A stretch of 64,000 bases of DNA from Leifsonia xyli (GCA_003243275.1 QFQR01000006.1:248001-312000); one strand, 5' to 3'; numbered from the stretch's first letter, positions 29,534-38,118 are shown. Notes: generated from the letters alone by a model not told the origin. Translations and numbers: made by a program.

Positions 29534-30580
29534 TCATCGCGGCGGGGCCCCGATCGCGATCCAGAGGAACATCGCCACGCTCGCGACCACCGCGAGCACG
29601 ACGGCCCACGGGATGCCGCGCCGTAGGCGCATTCCCTGCGGAGCGACCAGGTTGACGGCGCGGTTGCCGATGCGCTCGTCTGCGTAGTAGTCGGTGCGGT
29701 CGAGCGTCTTCGCCCCGACCGTGTCGACGATGCGCAACAGACGCATGAGCGTCGCGGGATCGCCCATCCGGAACGGAACCTGGGAGTAGACGAACATCCA
29801 GTCGTCGATCACCTCCACGTCGAACGCCCCCGCCTCGTCGATGAGGAGCGCCATCAGGTCGGGGGTGAACACGTAGAGGGCGTCGCGCTCGTACTCGCGC
29901 GGGCAGTAGAGCGTGAAGTGCCGATCGAAATCGCCTTCGAGGGAGAGCACCTGGTCTTTCGAGAACGCGGTCGGCAGGTTGCTGCCGAGGAAGTTGTTGG
30001 CGCGGGCATCCAGCAGCATGTGGGGAATCCGCCGGTCGAGGTGCAGCGCCATGAAGCCCCAGGTGCGGGTGCGCGTGTTCTTGCCTGCGCCCACCACGTA
30101 GCGGAAGTTGCCGAGGTCGAGGAACCGTGGTGCGGAGCGCAGGATGTGGTCGACTGCCTGGCGGCGGCGCCCGATCCGGAAGATGAGTCCGGGGTAGCTC
30201 GGCTCGTCGTCGCTCCGCGAGTAGCTGAAGCCGTTCGCCTGCGCGAAGCGCACGAGCCGCACGAGTCGCTCCTCGTGGCCGCGTCCGTTGATCACGCTGG
30301 CGACGAGCGCGACGACGATCACCACGGTGAAGAGGAACGGGATCACCAGCGCGATCGGTGACGCGCCGCGGACCGCGGTGCCGGTGGCGAACAGGATGAT
30401 TCCGATGCCGAGGTACGCGAGTCCGATGAGCAGTACCGGCACTGCGAGGAACAGCGTCCACCAGGGATGCGTCGCGTCGAAGCGGAAGCCGGGGTTCTCA
30501 CGCCGCCAGGCGCGTACCTGTTCGCGAGACAGCGGCTCGGTGAGGGGGGTCAACTCCCAGGGGGCAGCGGTGGCGGGCAT
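29534..30580 (-). CDS. Conserved membrane-anchored protein, unknown function
   Basis: This 348-residue protein has two N-terminal membrane helices (about residues 42-65 and 75-100), a large soluble domain (RLVRFAQANGFSYSRSDDEP, GNFRYVVGAGKNTRTRTWGF, MALHLDRRIPHMLLDARANN) and a C-terminal helix. The layout resembles actinobacterial proteins of unknown function. It is convergent with the PrsW gene, with a 21-bp gap. Confidence 0.7.
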   Translation of the reverse strand: MPATAAPWELTPLTEPLSREQVRAWRRENPGFRFDATHPWWTLFLAVPVLLIGLAYLGIGIILFATGTAVRGASPIALVIPFLFTVVIVVALVASVINGRGHEERLVRLVRFAQANGFSYSRSDDEPSYPGLIFRIGRRRQAVDHILRSAPRFLDLGNFRYVVGAGKNTRTRTWGFMALHLDRRIPHMLLDARANNFLGSNLPTAFSKDQVLSLEGDFDRHFTLYCPREYERDALYVFTPDLMALLIDEAGAFDVEVIDDWMFVYSQVPFRMGDPATLMRLLRIVDTVGAKTLDRTDYYADERIGNRAVNLVAPQGMRLRRGIPWAVVLAVVASVAMFLWIAIGAPPR

Positions 30581-30629
30581 CTCTCCATTGAAGCGGATCG
30601 CGGAGGGCCTTCGCGGCGGGGCCGAACAG
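30581..30629. other. Upstream region of the unknown membrane protein gene
   Basis: No clear promoter or ribosome binding site decides the start of the gene at 30580. The E1 hairpin begins 50 bp upstream of its ATG. Confidence 0.35.
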
Positions 30630-30680
30630 ACTCATCGCCCAGTGGCGGGTCGATGACTCCGGCTCTGCTGGGCGATGAGT
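30630..30680. repeat. Long intergenic hairpin E1
   Basis: ACTCATCGCCCAG (30630-30642) pairs perfectly with CTGGGCGATGAGT (30668-30680). The outer CAG/CTG extends the stem after a small bulge, and the 25-nt inner part pairs weakly. It is 3' of marP and 5' of the unknown membrane gene, both on the minus strand. Confidence 0.75.
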
Positions 30681-30799
30681 TGAACTGCTTCCAGCGTGCA
30701 CCCGCTCACCCGCCACGTCAACCCCGCCCCACGCCACCCCACGCCACCCCGCCCTCTCGACGCCTCGTTGCGGAATGCGGGAGGGGGAGGGGGAGGGGG
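30681..30799 (+). repeat. C-rich direct repeats and a G4-type tract after marP
   Basis: This spacer contains repeated CCCCACGCCA units (about 30717-30750) and, at 30779-30799, GGG-A-GGGGG-A-GGGGG-A-GGGGG on the plus strand, directly abutting the marP stop codon. The tract has four long G runs separated by single A, a very strong G-quadruplex pattern. No gene is visible. Confidence 0.7.
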
Positions 30800-31999
30800 T
30801 CAGCTGCTCACGCAGTGGCCCGGGGCCACGGGCGCGGTGAGTGAGGACGCGCCGCTCAGCAGGCTCGACAACTGCGCGAGGGTCGTCGCGTAGCCGAGGT
30901 TGGCGTGGTCGGCGTTGCGGGCGAACACGATGCCCGCGACCTTGCCGTCGAGGGTGATGAGCGGACCGCCCGAGTTGCCCGGCTGCACGTCGGCGGCGAT
31001 CGTGGCGACCTCGCGGGTCGCCGAGCTCTTCCCGTAGATGTCGGCGACGTTCTCGTTCGAGATCGCGAGCACCTGGGCGGGGGATGAGGCGAAGGGCCCG
31101 CCGTGCGGGTATCCGTCGATCACACCGTCGCCGCCGATCGCGGCGTCGGCGAGCGCGAGCGGGTTCGCCTCCATCCCCGGCACCGCGAGGATCGCGACGT
31201 CGGCATCCGGGTCGAACCAGACGACGCGCGCGTCGAGCACCTGCCCGTCCGGGAGCTCGACGACCGGGTTGTCGACGCCGGCGACGACGTGCGCGTTCGT
31301 GACGATGCGCTCGGGGGCGACGACGAAGCCACTGCCCGACTGGTTCTGACCGCAGGCGAACGCGGTTCCGCTGATGCGCGCCACGGAGCGCGCCGCGACG
31401 ACGAGCGGGTCGGTCGAGGTGTCGACATCCGGCGGATTCTGCCCCGCTGCGACCCCGCCGAGCGCCTGGTCGATCGTCGGGATGCCCTGCTCGAGGATCG
31501 CGGACCGCACCCGCGCGATCCCCTCGGCGACCGGCCCCGGCGTCAGCCGGTCGATCGTGCCGATGACGATCGAGCGCTTGACGGCCTGCGACAGCACGGG
31601 GACGCCGAGCTGCCCGACGCTGCCGGCCACGAGTGTCATCACCAGCGCGGCCGTGACGACGTTCACGACCGCCCCGAGAAGCCGTTCCGGCGTCGTGAGG
31701 TCGCGCTCGCGGCGTCGATCGTCGGGGCGGCGTCCACGGATCGCGCTGCCGACGGCCACGCCGAGCAGGTGCCCGCCGACGAGCAGCAGCACGGCGAGGG
31801 CGATGGAGGCACCGAGACGCCAGTCTGGGGAGGGGATCGCGGCGGCGAGCAGGGGAACCGCGAAGAAGGCCGCGACACCGCCCGCGACGACGCCGAGCAT
31901 CGCGCCGAGGCTGCGCAGGATGCCGTTGCGCCATCCCTCGCCGAGGTACACGCACAGCACGAGCACGAGCAGCACATCGAGCAGGCGGGCGGCGATCAC
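30800..31999 (-). CDS. MarP-type periplasmic serine protease (CvpA and trypsin-like domains)
   Basis: This 399-residue protein has four N-terminal membrane helices of CvpA type (about residues 1-130) and a chymotrypsin-like domain. The catalytic triad is visible as His in VTNAHVV, Asp in DPDADVAIL and Ser in QPGNSGGPL. Two cysteines (AFACGQNQSGSG and the C-terminal GHCVSS) match the MarP disulfide positions. MarP helps mycobacteria survive acid and oxidative stress through extracytoplasmic proteolysis. Confidence 0.9.
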   Translation of the reverse strand: MIAARLLDVLLVLVLCVYLGEGWRNGILRSLGAMLGVVAGGVAAFFAVPLLAAAIPSPDWRLGASIALAVLLLVGGHLLGVAVGSAIRGRRPDDRRRERDLTTPERLLGAVVNVVTAALVMTLVAGSVGQLGVPVLSQAVKRSIVIGTIDRLTPGPVAEGIARVRSAILEQGIPTIDQALGGVAAGQNPPDVDTSTDPLVVAARSVARISGTAFACGQNQSGSGFVVAPERIVTNAHVVAGVDNPVVELPDGQVLDARVVWFDPDADVAILAVPGMEANPLALADAAIGGDGVIDGYPHGGPFASSPAQVLAISNENVADIYGKSSATREVATIAADVQPGNSGGPLITLDGKVAGIVFARNADHANLGYATTLAQLSSLLSGASSLTAPVAPGHCVSS

Positions 32000-32029
32000 G
32001 GAGGTCAGTCTTCCAAAGTCGGCTGCGTG

Positions 32030-32266
32030 TCAGCCGTCCACCCGCACCGTCTTGACGCGCGCCGCGTGTCCGCGCACGAGCGTCACGCGTGAGGGGGCGA
32101 GTCCCAGGTATGCGGCGATCGCCCGCTCCAGCGCGGCATTGGCCTTCCCGTCGACGGCACGCTCGCGCACGTAGACGAGCAGCTCCGCGTCGGGGGCGTC
32201 GGGGGTCGCCTCGACGAGCGGACCCTTGCTGCTGCCTGGCTTCACCCGCACCCTCATCTCGCGCAT
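32030..32266 (-). CDS. DUF167 (YggU) family protein
   Basis: This 78-residue protein fits DUF167: RVRVKPGSSKGPLVE, LLVYVRERAVDGKANAALER, LGLAPSRVTLVRGHAARVKT. The function is unknown. ATG 32266 and ATG 32257 are both possible starts and differ by three residues. It is upstream of marP on the minus strand with a 30-bp gap. Confidence 0.85.
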   Translation of the reverse strand: MREMRVRVKPGSSKGPLVEATPDAPDAELLVYVRERAVDGKANAALERAIAAYLGLAPSRVTLVRGHAARVKTVRVDG

Positions 32267-32335
32267 GCTTCCAGTCTCCTGAGCATCCGGCGACCGGCTT
32301 GCCGCCGCGCGCGGGATACCCCCAGAATGGGGGCC

Positions 32336-32833
32336 ATGACGGTCGCCGCCCCCACGACCCTGCTTCCCTTCGGCACGACGATCGAACGCGCGCGCCGGGG
32401 TCTTGCCTGCGCCTCCTGCCGCACCCCGGCGTCGGCCGCCGAGCCGTTCTGCGCGCATTGCGGCGCCCGCGTGGTGATCGCCTCCCGCGGGCGGCGTCCC
32501 GCGGATGTCGCGGCGACCCGCAGCCTGCAGTTCGCGATGCTGCTGGTCGGCGCGAACGTCGTGGTCGGGGCGCTCACCCTCGGCGTCGTCATGCTCGTCT
32601 CCGACGCCGCGCGGCTCATGGAGGCGGCGCTGTTCCTCGAGGGGATCAAGCTGCTCGTGGTGGCGGCGCTCGCCACCACCTCGATCCGGCTGGGCATCCG
32701 CGGCATCCGGCAGACCGCGGATGGCATGCTGCGGCGGCGCGGATGGGCGGTCGCCGGAATCGTGATCTCGTCGATCCTCGCGGTGCTCGTGTCGCTCTCC
32801 TTCCTCGTCACCCTCCTCTTCGCGCTGAGCTGA
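32336..32833 (+). CDS. Zinc-ribbon membrane protein, unknown function
   Basis: This 165-residue protein has a zinc-ribbon-like CxxC pair ([20 protein letters not shown]), then three hydrophobic helices (about residues 65-87, 97-115 and 135-160). I choose ATG 32336, which is 7 nt after CAGAAT (32323-32328) like other leaderless genes here. ATG 32327 would add three residues. No family recognised. Confidence 0.75.
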   Translation: MTVAAPTTLLPFGTTIERARRGLACASCRTPASAAEPFCAHCGARVVIASRGRRPADVAATRSLQFAMLLVGANVVVGALTLGVVMLVSDAARLMEAALFLEGIKLLVVAALATTSIRLGIRGIRQTADGMLRRRGWAVAGIVISSILAVLVSLSFLVTLLFALS

Positions 32834-32866
32834 CCCCGCCGCCGCACCGAGCCGGGGCGTCCGCTC

Positions 32867-32875
32867 TGGTAGAGT
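32867..32875 (+). promoter_or_regulatory. Extended -10 promoter of rpsO
   Basis: TGGTAGAGT is a TGn extended -10 element about 90 bp before rpsO, without a clear -35. The pnp gene, which often follows rpsO in other bacteria, has the matching TGGTAGCAT at 42332-42340. Confidence 0.6.
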
Positions 32876-32963
32876 GGGCAGGTTGCCGTCCAACGGCCGC
32901 GGATTCAGAGAGCCCCCGCATCGGGTGGGGTGCACCGCGCAACGAGAGAAAGGGGATCCCTCT

Positions 32964-33233
32964 ATGGCACTGGAAGCAGACATCAAGAAGGCGATCATCG
33001 ACGAGTACGCCACCCACCCCGGAGACACCGGATCCCCCGAGGTGCAGGTCGCGATCCTCACCAAGCGGATCAAGGACCTCACCGAGCACCTCAAGGAGCA
33101 CAAGCACGACCACCACTCGCGTCGTGGCCTCCTGCTGCTCGTGGGCCAGCGTCGCCGGCTGCTCGGCTACCTCCAGGATGTCGACATCGAGCGCTACCGC
33201 TCGCTGATCGAGCGTCTGGGGCTCCGCCGCTAA
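32964..33233 (+). CDS. rpsO: 30S ribosomal protein S15
   Basis: This 89-residue S15 is complete ([58 protein letters not shown]). It binds 16S rRNA early in 30S assembly. ATG 32964 has AAAGGGG upstream, and the leader is about 80 nt. In many bacteria rpsO is followed by pnp; here pnp is 9.4 kb downstream. An intrinsic-terminator-like hairpin follows at 33275. Confidence 0.97.
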   Translation: MALEADIKKAIIDEYATHPGDTGSPEVQVAILTKRIKDLTEHLKEHKHDHHSRRGLLLLVGQRRRLLGYLQDVDIERYRSLIERLGLRR

Positions 33234-33274
33234 GCACCACGCGGCGGGCGTCGAGAGACACCGCGAACTTCTTG

Positions 33275-33306
33275 CGAAGGCCGTCACCCGCGGGTGGCGG
33301 CCTTCG
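33275..33306 (+). terminator. Terminator-like hairpin after rpsO
   Basis: CGAAGGCCGTCACCC (33275-33289) pairs with GGGTGGCGGCCTTCG (33292-33306) with one G-U pair, followed by a weak T-rich TCATTCCTCT. It lies 41 nt after the rpsO stop. Confidence 0.8.
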
Positions 33307-33400
33307 TCATTCCTCTGACTCGAACATGCGTGCGCACCCTGTTGCGGGGCACCCCGTTTGGGGATGTCCGGAAGGCCGGCGCAGGCGCACACTCGGTGCC

Positions 33401-33514
33401 ATGGATGAATGTCGGCACGGGCTGATCGCAGCGGTGTGCGCCGTGTGCTGCCGCGCCGCGGAGGCCGTGCCCGCCTCGCCCGAGCTCGCCGCTGCCGGGG
33501 CCGCCGCGCGCTGA
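33401..33514 (+). CDS. Small Cys-rich protein candidate (37 aa)
   Basis: The frame reads MDECRHGLIAAVCAVCCRA and then an Ala-rich tail. The CxH...CxxC arrangement resembles short zinc-binding-type motifs seen in small actinobacterial proteins. There is no strong ribosome binding site. It may be a genuine small gene between rpsO and the gene at 33546 or a chance frame. Confidence 0.4.
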   Translation: MDECRHGLIAAVCAVCCRAAEAVPASPELAAAGAAAR

Positions 33515-33545
33515 GCGGCGACGCCGCGGCCCGTAGGATCGCCGC

Positions 33546-33974
33546 ATGGGATTGTTCCGCCGCCGGGGCGTCGACACGAGCCTGCCGCGCGAGGATCGCG
33601 GTTTCGGCAGCTTCGACGACTACGTCTACAACCTGAGTCCGCGCAGCAAGCGCACCACGATCGTGCTCGCGAACTCCGACCCGTACCAGGAGGAGCTGCG
33701 CGAGCTCGCCGAGCTCGGCGAGGCGACGTTCGAGACGGCGATCTCGCCGCGCAGCATTCAGGCGGAGGGTCAGGACGCCCCCATCGAGGTGCGCCTGTTC
33801 ACGGGGCGCCGGGTGAGCGGGCCGGTCGGGATGGTGCCGCGCGGGCTCGAATCCGTCGTCGACGAGAACCTGCGCCGACTCGACGACGCGGGGTCCAAGG
33901 CGCGGATCCCGGTGCGCATCGAGAAGAAGCGCGAGGGCTACCGGGTGGTGCTCCTGATGGGGGCGCTCAAGTAG
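33546..33974 (+). CDS. Conserved hypothetical protein (142 aa)
   Basis: This soluble protein begins MGLFRRRGVDTSLPREDRGF and ends with a basic segment (IPVRIEKKREGYRVVLLMGA). A mid-part LFTGRRVSGPVGMVPRGLES suggests a compact beta-rich domain. I do not recognise the family. It is convergent with trxA, with a 33-bp gap. Confidence 0.7.
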   Translation: MGLFRRRGVDTSLPREDRGFGSFDDYVYNLSPRSKRTTIVLANSDPYQEELRELAELGEATFETAISPRSIQAEGQDAPIEVRLFTGRRVSGPVGMVPRGLESVVDENLRRLDDAGSKARIPVRIEKKREGYRVVLLMGALK

Positions 33975-34007
33975 CTCGCGCGGTGGTTCCGATAGGCCGC
34001 TGCGCGG

Positions 34008-34382
34008 CTACTCGGCAGGCGCGGTGTCGGCGGCGGCGATCTGGGCGCGCACCTCGTCCATGTCGAGGGCGCGGATCTGGCCGATGAGGTCCTCGAGCAC
34101 GTGGCCGGGCAGGGCGCCCGCCTGCGAGAACACGCCGACGCCGTCGCGGAACGCCATGAGCGTTGGGATCGAGCGGATGTTGAGGGCCGCCGACAGCGCC
34201 TGCTCGGCATCCGTGTCGACCTTGGCGAAGGTGATGTCGGGGTGCTTCTCGCTCGAGGCCTCGAAGACCGGGCCGAAGGCGCGGCAGGGGCCGCACCATT
34301 CCGCCCAGAAGTCGACGAGCACGATGTCGCCCTCCAGCACGGTGTTCTCGAAGGTCTTCTCGTTCAGTTCGACGGTCGCCAT
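34008..34382 (-). CDS. trxA: Thioredoxin
   Basis: This 124-residue thioredoxin has the active site WAEWCGPCRAF and the cis-Pro segment RSIPTLMAFRDG, with a short acidic C-terminal extension. On the minus strand TAGCCT lies 6 nt before the ATG, so it is probably leaderless. The flavin monooxygenase locus is divergent. Confidence 0.95.
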   Translation of the reverse strand: MATVELNEKTFENTVLEGDIVLVDFWAEWCGPCRAFGPVFEASSEKHPDITFAKVDTDAEQALSAALNIRSIPTLMAFRDGVGVFSQAGALPGHVLEDLIGQIRALDMDEVRAQIAAADTAPAE

Positions 34383-34462
34383 GAATCCAGGCTAGGCGAG
34401 CCGCCGGATTCGCGCTGGCAGCCGGGAATACCTGCGGCATCCGCGCGTTTCATCCGATATCA

Positions 34463-34479
34463 ATGCAAATGCATAGAAT
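34463..34479 (+). promoter_or_regulatory. Promoter and palindromic operator candidate of the flavin enzyme pair
   Basis: ATGCA-AA-TGCAT (34463-34474) is a perfect inverted repeat overlapping the start of a -10 element TAGAAT (34474-34479). The segment is AT-rich against its surroundings. A repressor bound here would block transcription of the LLM/FMN reductase genes. No regulator gene is adjacent. Confidence 0.5.
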
Positions 34480-34501
34480 TACCGAGGAGACGGACACCGC
34501 C

Positions 34502-35657
34502 ATGAGCAGCCAGATGCAGTTCGGCATCTTCAGCGTGAGCGACATCACCCGCGACCCCGTCAGCGGGGAGACGCCGAGCGAGGCGCAGCGCATCCGCGAC
34601 ATCGTCACGATCGCGACGCACGCGGAGGAGGTGGGTCTCGACGTCTTCGCGATCGGCGAGCACCACAACCCGCCGTTCTTCTCGAGCTCGCCCACCACGA
34701 CGCTCGCCTACATCGGCGCGCAGACCGAGCGCCTCATCCTCTCGACCGCGACGACGCTCATCACGACCAACGACCCCGTCAAGATCGCCGAAGACTACGC
34801 GATGCTGCAGCACCTCACGGGCGGCCGCGTCGACCTCGTGATGGGCCGAGGCAACACGGGTCCCGTGTATCCGTGGTTCGGCCAGGACATCCGTCAGGGG
34901 CTGCCGCTCGCGATCGAGCACTACGCACTGCTGCGCGAGCTCTGGGAGAACGACGTCGTCGACTGGGAGGGGAAGTTCCGCACCTCCCTGCAGGGCTTCA
35001 CCTCGACGCCGCGCCCGCTCGACGGGGTGCCTCCCTTCGTCTGGCACGGCTCGATCCGCACGCCCGAGATCGCCGAGCAGGCCGCCTACTACGGCGACGG
35101 CTTCTTCGCGAACAACATCTTCTGGCCCAAGGAGCACTACCAGCGCCTCATCGCGCTCTACCGGCGCGGTCGCCGCGTTCCGCCCCTACTTCGACAACGC
35201 GCCGGTCTACGGGCACGGCCCCACCATGGAGGAGTTCCAGGAGCTCACCCCGCTGACGGTCGGCTCGCCGCAGCAGGTGATCGACCGCTACGCCGCCATG
35301 CGCGAGCACTACGGCGACTACCAGCGCCAGCTCTTCCTGATGGACCACGCGGGACTTCCGCTGAAGACCGTGCTCGAGCAGCTCGACCTGTTGGGCGGCG
35401 AGGTCGTGCCCGTGCTGCGCAGGGAGCTCGCCGAGAACCGCCCCGCCGAGGTTCCGGATGCGCCGACCCACGCCGCGCGCGTCGCAGCCGTGTACGGCGA
35501 CGGCCCGGCGCGCGAGGCGCGACCCACCTCCGCGGGCGGCAACAACCTCACCGTCGGCGGCCCGTACCAGGACACCCCCGTCGCGGCCCCTGCCGCGACC
35601 CACACCACCGGCTCGGCCTTCGGCCCCGCCGCAACCCGGAAGGAGGCGGGGCGATGA
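34502..35657 (+). pseudogene. LLM class flavin-dependent oxidoreductase (CE1758-like), disrupted by a frameshifting deletion
   Basis: The N-terminal two thirds are normal for a luciferase-like F420/FMN monooxygenase (MQFGIFSVSDITRDPVSGET, FAIGEHHNPPFF, VDLVMGRGNTGPVYPWFGQD, GDGFFANNIFWPKEHYQRLI). After RLIALYR near 35162 the frame is lost. The protein resumes in another frame as AVAAFRPYFDNAPVYGHG, then TPLTVGSPQQVIDRYAAMRE to TGA 35657. By comparison with the family from memory, about 30 residues are missing. The ATGA overlap with the FMN reductase is intact. I choose ATG 34502 because the earlier ATGs lie in the promoter. Confidence 0.85.
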
Positions 35658-36295
35658 CCCGCCGCATCGCCGTCGTGAGCGCCGGCCTCTCCAACCCCTC
35701 CTCGACCCGCATGCTCGCCGACCGGCTCGCCCAGGCGAGCGTCGCCGAGCTGCGGGAGCGCGGCATCGAGGCCGAGATCGACGTGATCGAGCTGCGCGAG
35801 CTCGCCCACGACATCACCAACAACCTGCTCGCCGGCTTCGCGCCGCCCGCGCTGGAGGACGCCCTCAACCGGGTCGTCTCGGCCGACGGCCTGATCGCCG
35901 TCACGCCGATCTTCTCGACGAGCTACTCGGGCCTGTTCAAGTCGTTCATCGACGTCATCGACCCGGATGCGCTCAGCGGCAAGCCCGTGCTGATCGGGGC
36001 GAACGCGGGCACGGCGCGCCATTCGCTCGCGATCGACTACGCCATCCGTCCGCTCTTCGCCTGCCTGCACGCCGAGCCGGTGTCGACGGGTGTCTTCGCG
36101 GCTTCGAGCGACTGGGGCGCGCACGCCGACGAGGTCAAGCCGCTCGGCGCGCGCATCGAGCGCGGGGCGCGCGAGTTCGCGGCGGCGATCGCGGCGCGCG
36201 AGCCGTACCGGGCGGTCGACCCCTTCTCGCCCGAGGCGTTCCTCGGCGAGGGTCGCTCCTTCGGGCACCTGCTGGGCGGTCTCGCGGGCGAGTGA
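35654..36295 (+). CDS. LLM-partnered NADPH-dependent FMN reductase (CE1759-like)
   Basis: This 213-residue flavodoxin-like reductase begins RRIAVVSAGLSNPSSTRMLA and has the flavin-binding TPIFSTSYSGLFKSFIDVID and GANAGTARHS. Proteins of this type are encoded directly after a CE1758-like LLM enzyme and are thought to feed it reduced flavin. It is intact although its partner is frameshifted. A family B hairpin begins 3 nt after its stop. Confidence 0.88.
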   Translation: MTRRIAVVSAGLSNPSSTRMLADRLAQASVAELRERGIEAEIDVIELRELAHDITNNLLAGFAPPALEDALNRVVSADGLIAVTPIFSTSYSGLFKSFIDVIDPDALSGKPVLIGANAGTARHSLAIDYAIRPLFACLHAEPVSTGVFAASSDWGAHADEVKPLGARIERGAREFAAAIAAREPYRAVDPFSPEAFLGEGRSFGHLLGGLAGE

Positions 36296-36298
36296 TCC

Positions 36299-36358
36299 CT
36301 GAGGCGTCACTTTGTGTCGCCAGCGCCGGAAGGCGCGCGACACAAAGTGACGCCTCAG
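36299..36358. repeat. Family B long intergenic hairpin, copy B2
   Basis: Arms at 36299-36320 and 36337-36358 are perfect 22-nt reverse complements (CTGAGGCGTCACTTTGTGTC is the first 20). An inner GCGCC-GGAA-GGCGC stem closes on a GNRA-type tetraloop. It differs from B1 by a G-to-C change in the arm that is matched in the opposite arm. It sits between the FMN reductase and the lipoprotein gene, both plus strand. Confidence 0.92.
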
Positions 36359-36422
36359 CTCGGGACGGATGCGGGACGCGCGGCCCTGGGCGCCCGGGAC
36401 CGCGCGTCCGCACGCTGGAGGC

Positions 36423-38093
36423 ATGACCACCACCCCCAGCCGGCGCTACGCCGTCGCCACCGTCCTCGCCCTGCTCGCCTCCCTCGGGCTCACCTCGTGC
36501 GCTCCCGCTGATCCGCTGGAGGCGGAGATCCGCGGCTTCTCCGACCTCGACGAGGATGGTCGCCGCGCCCTCGCGGATCGCGCCCAGGCCGACATCGATC
36601 GGGTGGTGAGCGAGGCGGCCGGGCTCGACCTGCTGCTCGGCACCGAACTCGACACCGCCACGGCCGCGGTGCCCCGCCCCGAGGTTCCCGCGCCGGCGGC
36701 CGACCCCGACGCCCCGACCCCGACGCGCGGTGCGTCGTCCGGCGGTAACCGCGAGCGCGGACTCGACAGCCTCGCGTTCTCGAACGGCGACCGGATGCTG
36801 CTCTCGATGCTCACCAACGGCTTCGGCGCCTCGGCGCGCGACGGCGGCAACGCCTCGTCCGAGAAGGAGTTCCCGATCGACGAGGAGGACCCCACGGCGA
36901 AGCGGCCCATGAGCTTCACCGTCACCGACGGGCGCCTCGTCGGCTCGGCCGACTCGCGTGCCGAGCACATCACCGAGTCGGGCGTGAAGCTGGGTGCCGA
37001 GCTCGGCCTCCAGGTGGATGCTGTCGGCTGCCCCGCCGCGGACGGCAGCGTGCAGGCGAAGGTGACGTTCACCTCGAAGGTCGACATCGCGGCGGAGAAG
37101 GCGGATCTCAGCGCGGGCGGCTGGGGATCCTTCGCCTGGTCGGCGACGATCAACGGCACGGTCGGCGACGATGCGCACCTGCGCAACTACGAGGTCAGCA
37201 CGACCGCCGAGGTGACCAACGGCTTCCGCGCGGCGTCGAGCGAGGTGAACGGGCGTGTCGGGTATCACCTCGCAAGCTCCTGGAACTACCGAGGCGAGGC
37301 ATCCGGCGGCACGAGCAACCGGATCCTGCCGGGCACCACCCCGCGCATCGAGGCGTCGAGCGCCATCGCCGACGCCTCGATGCGCAACTCCTTCGTCGCC
37401 ACCCACGCGCGCATCAGCAACCTGCTCGTGCTCAGGGTGCTCGACACCGCCGAGTTCCAGTGGCGCTCAGGCGCCTGCGTGCGGCTCGGTATCGCCGCGG
37501 ATGCCGACCTCCCGGTGGTCGAGAAGGGTTCCGTCGTCGACCTCACGGTGAGTCCCGTCGCGAAGGGCGACAACGCCCCCACCGGCGGCACGGTGAGCGC
37601 CGAGCGGCTGGACGGCGCCGGCACCCTGGAGCCGATGGATGCCCAGGCGGCCCCGTCGACGCACCGCTACCGCACACCCGAGACGGACGACACCACGCGC
37701 GTCGAGTTCACGAGCACGTCCAAGCGCGGTATCGGGCTGCTCGAGCAGGTGTTCCGCACCCGGATCCCGGCGTACGAGATCGACGCGACCATCAACGGCA
37801 TCCGCACGCAGGGCATCAACTGCTGGGGCCTCGCGGGGGAGTGGACCATCACCTCGGCGAGCTTCGCGGGCGACTATGTCGCGACGACCGTCGCCGACGT
37901 CGACCCGGAGACCCTCGAGGGGGAGTACAGCATCGAGGGCACGGTCGACGTCTTCCCGTTCACGGGCGGCGGACTGGTCGAGATCGAGCGGATGCCGGAC
38001 GGTCGCATGGTCATGCACCTGAAGCCCGGCGAGACGGGCTACGTCGGCAACGGCGACTTCGAGATCGTCGAGTCGGATCGCTGCAACGGCTGA
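36423..38093 (+). CDS. Large lipoprotein of unknown function
   Basis: This 556-residue protein has a signal peptide with lipobox (LALLASLGLTSC). An Asp/Arg-rich helical part follows, then a Pro-rich linker (residues 80-115) and a long beta-rich ectodomain with paired cysteines (AVGCPAADG, SGACVRLG, GINCWGLAG, SDRCNG). I do not recognise the family. It is expected to be membrane-anchored on the cell surface. The start is ATG 36423. Confidence 0.75.
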   Translation: MTTTPSRRYAVATVLALLASLGLTSCAPADPLEAEIRGFSDLDEDGRRALADRAQADIDRVVSEAAGLDLLLGTELDTATAAVPRPEVPAPAADPDAPTPTRGASSGGNRERGLDSLAFSNGDRMLLSMLTNGFGASARDGGNASSEKEFPIDEEDPTAKRPMSFTVTDGRLVGSADSRAEHITESGVKLGAELGLQVDAVGCPAADGSVQAKVTFTSKVDIAAEKADLSAGGWGSFAWSATINGTVGDDAHLRNYEVSTTAEVTNGFRAASSEVNGRVGYHLASSWNYRGEASGGTSNRILPGTTPRIEASSAIADASMRNSFVATHARISNLLVLRVLDTAEFQWRSGACVRLGIAADADLPVVEKGSVVDLTVSPVAKGDNAPTGGTVSAERLDGAGTLEPMDAQAAPSTHRYRTPETDDTTRVEFTSTSKRGIGLLEQVFRTRIPAYEIDATINGIRTQGINCWGLAGEWTITSASFAGDYVATTVADVDPETLEGEYSIEGTVDVFPFTGGGLVEIERMPDGRMVMHLKPGETGYVGNGDFEIVESDRCNG

Positions 38094-38118
38094 GCCGGGC
38101 GGGCGAGCGGGCGCGGGT

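Noticed and set aside
34463..34501. ATG 34463 or 34469 as the start of the LLM enzyme
   Set aside because: Both are inside or before the promoter element TAGAAT; ATG 34502 has GAGGAGA upstream and starts the family sequence.
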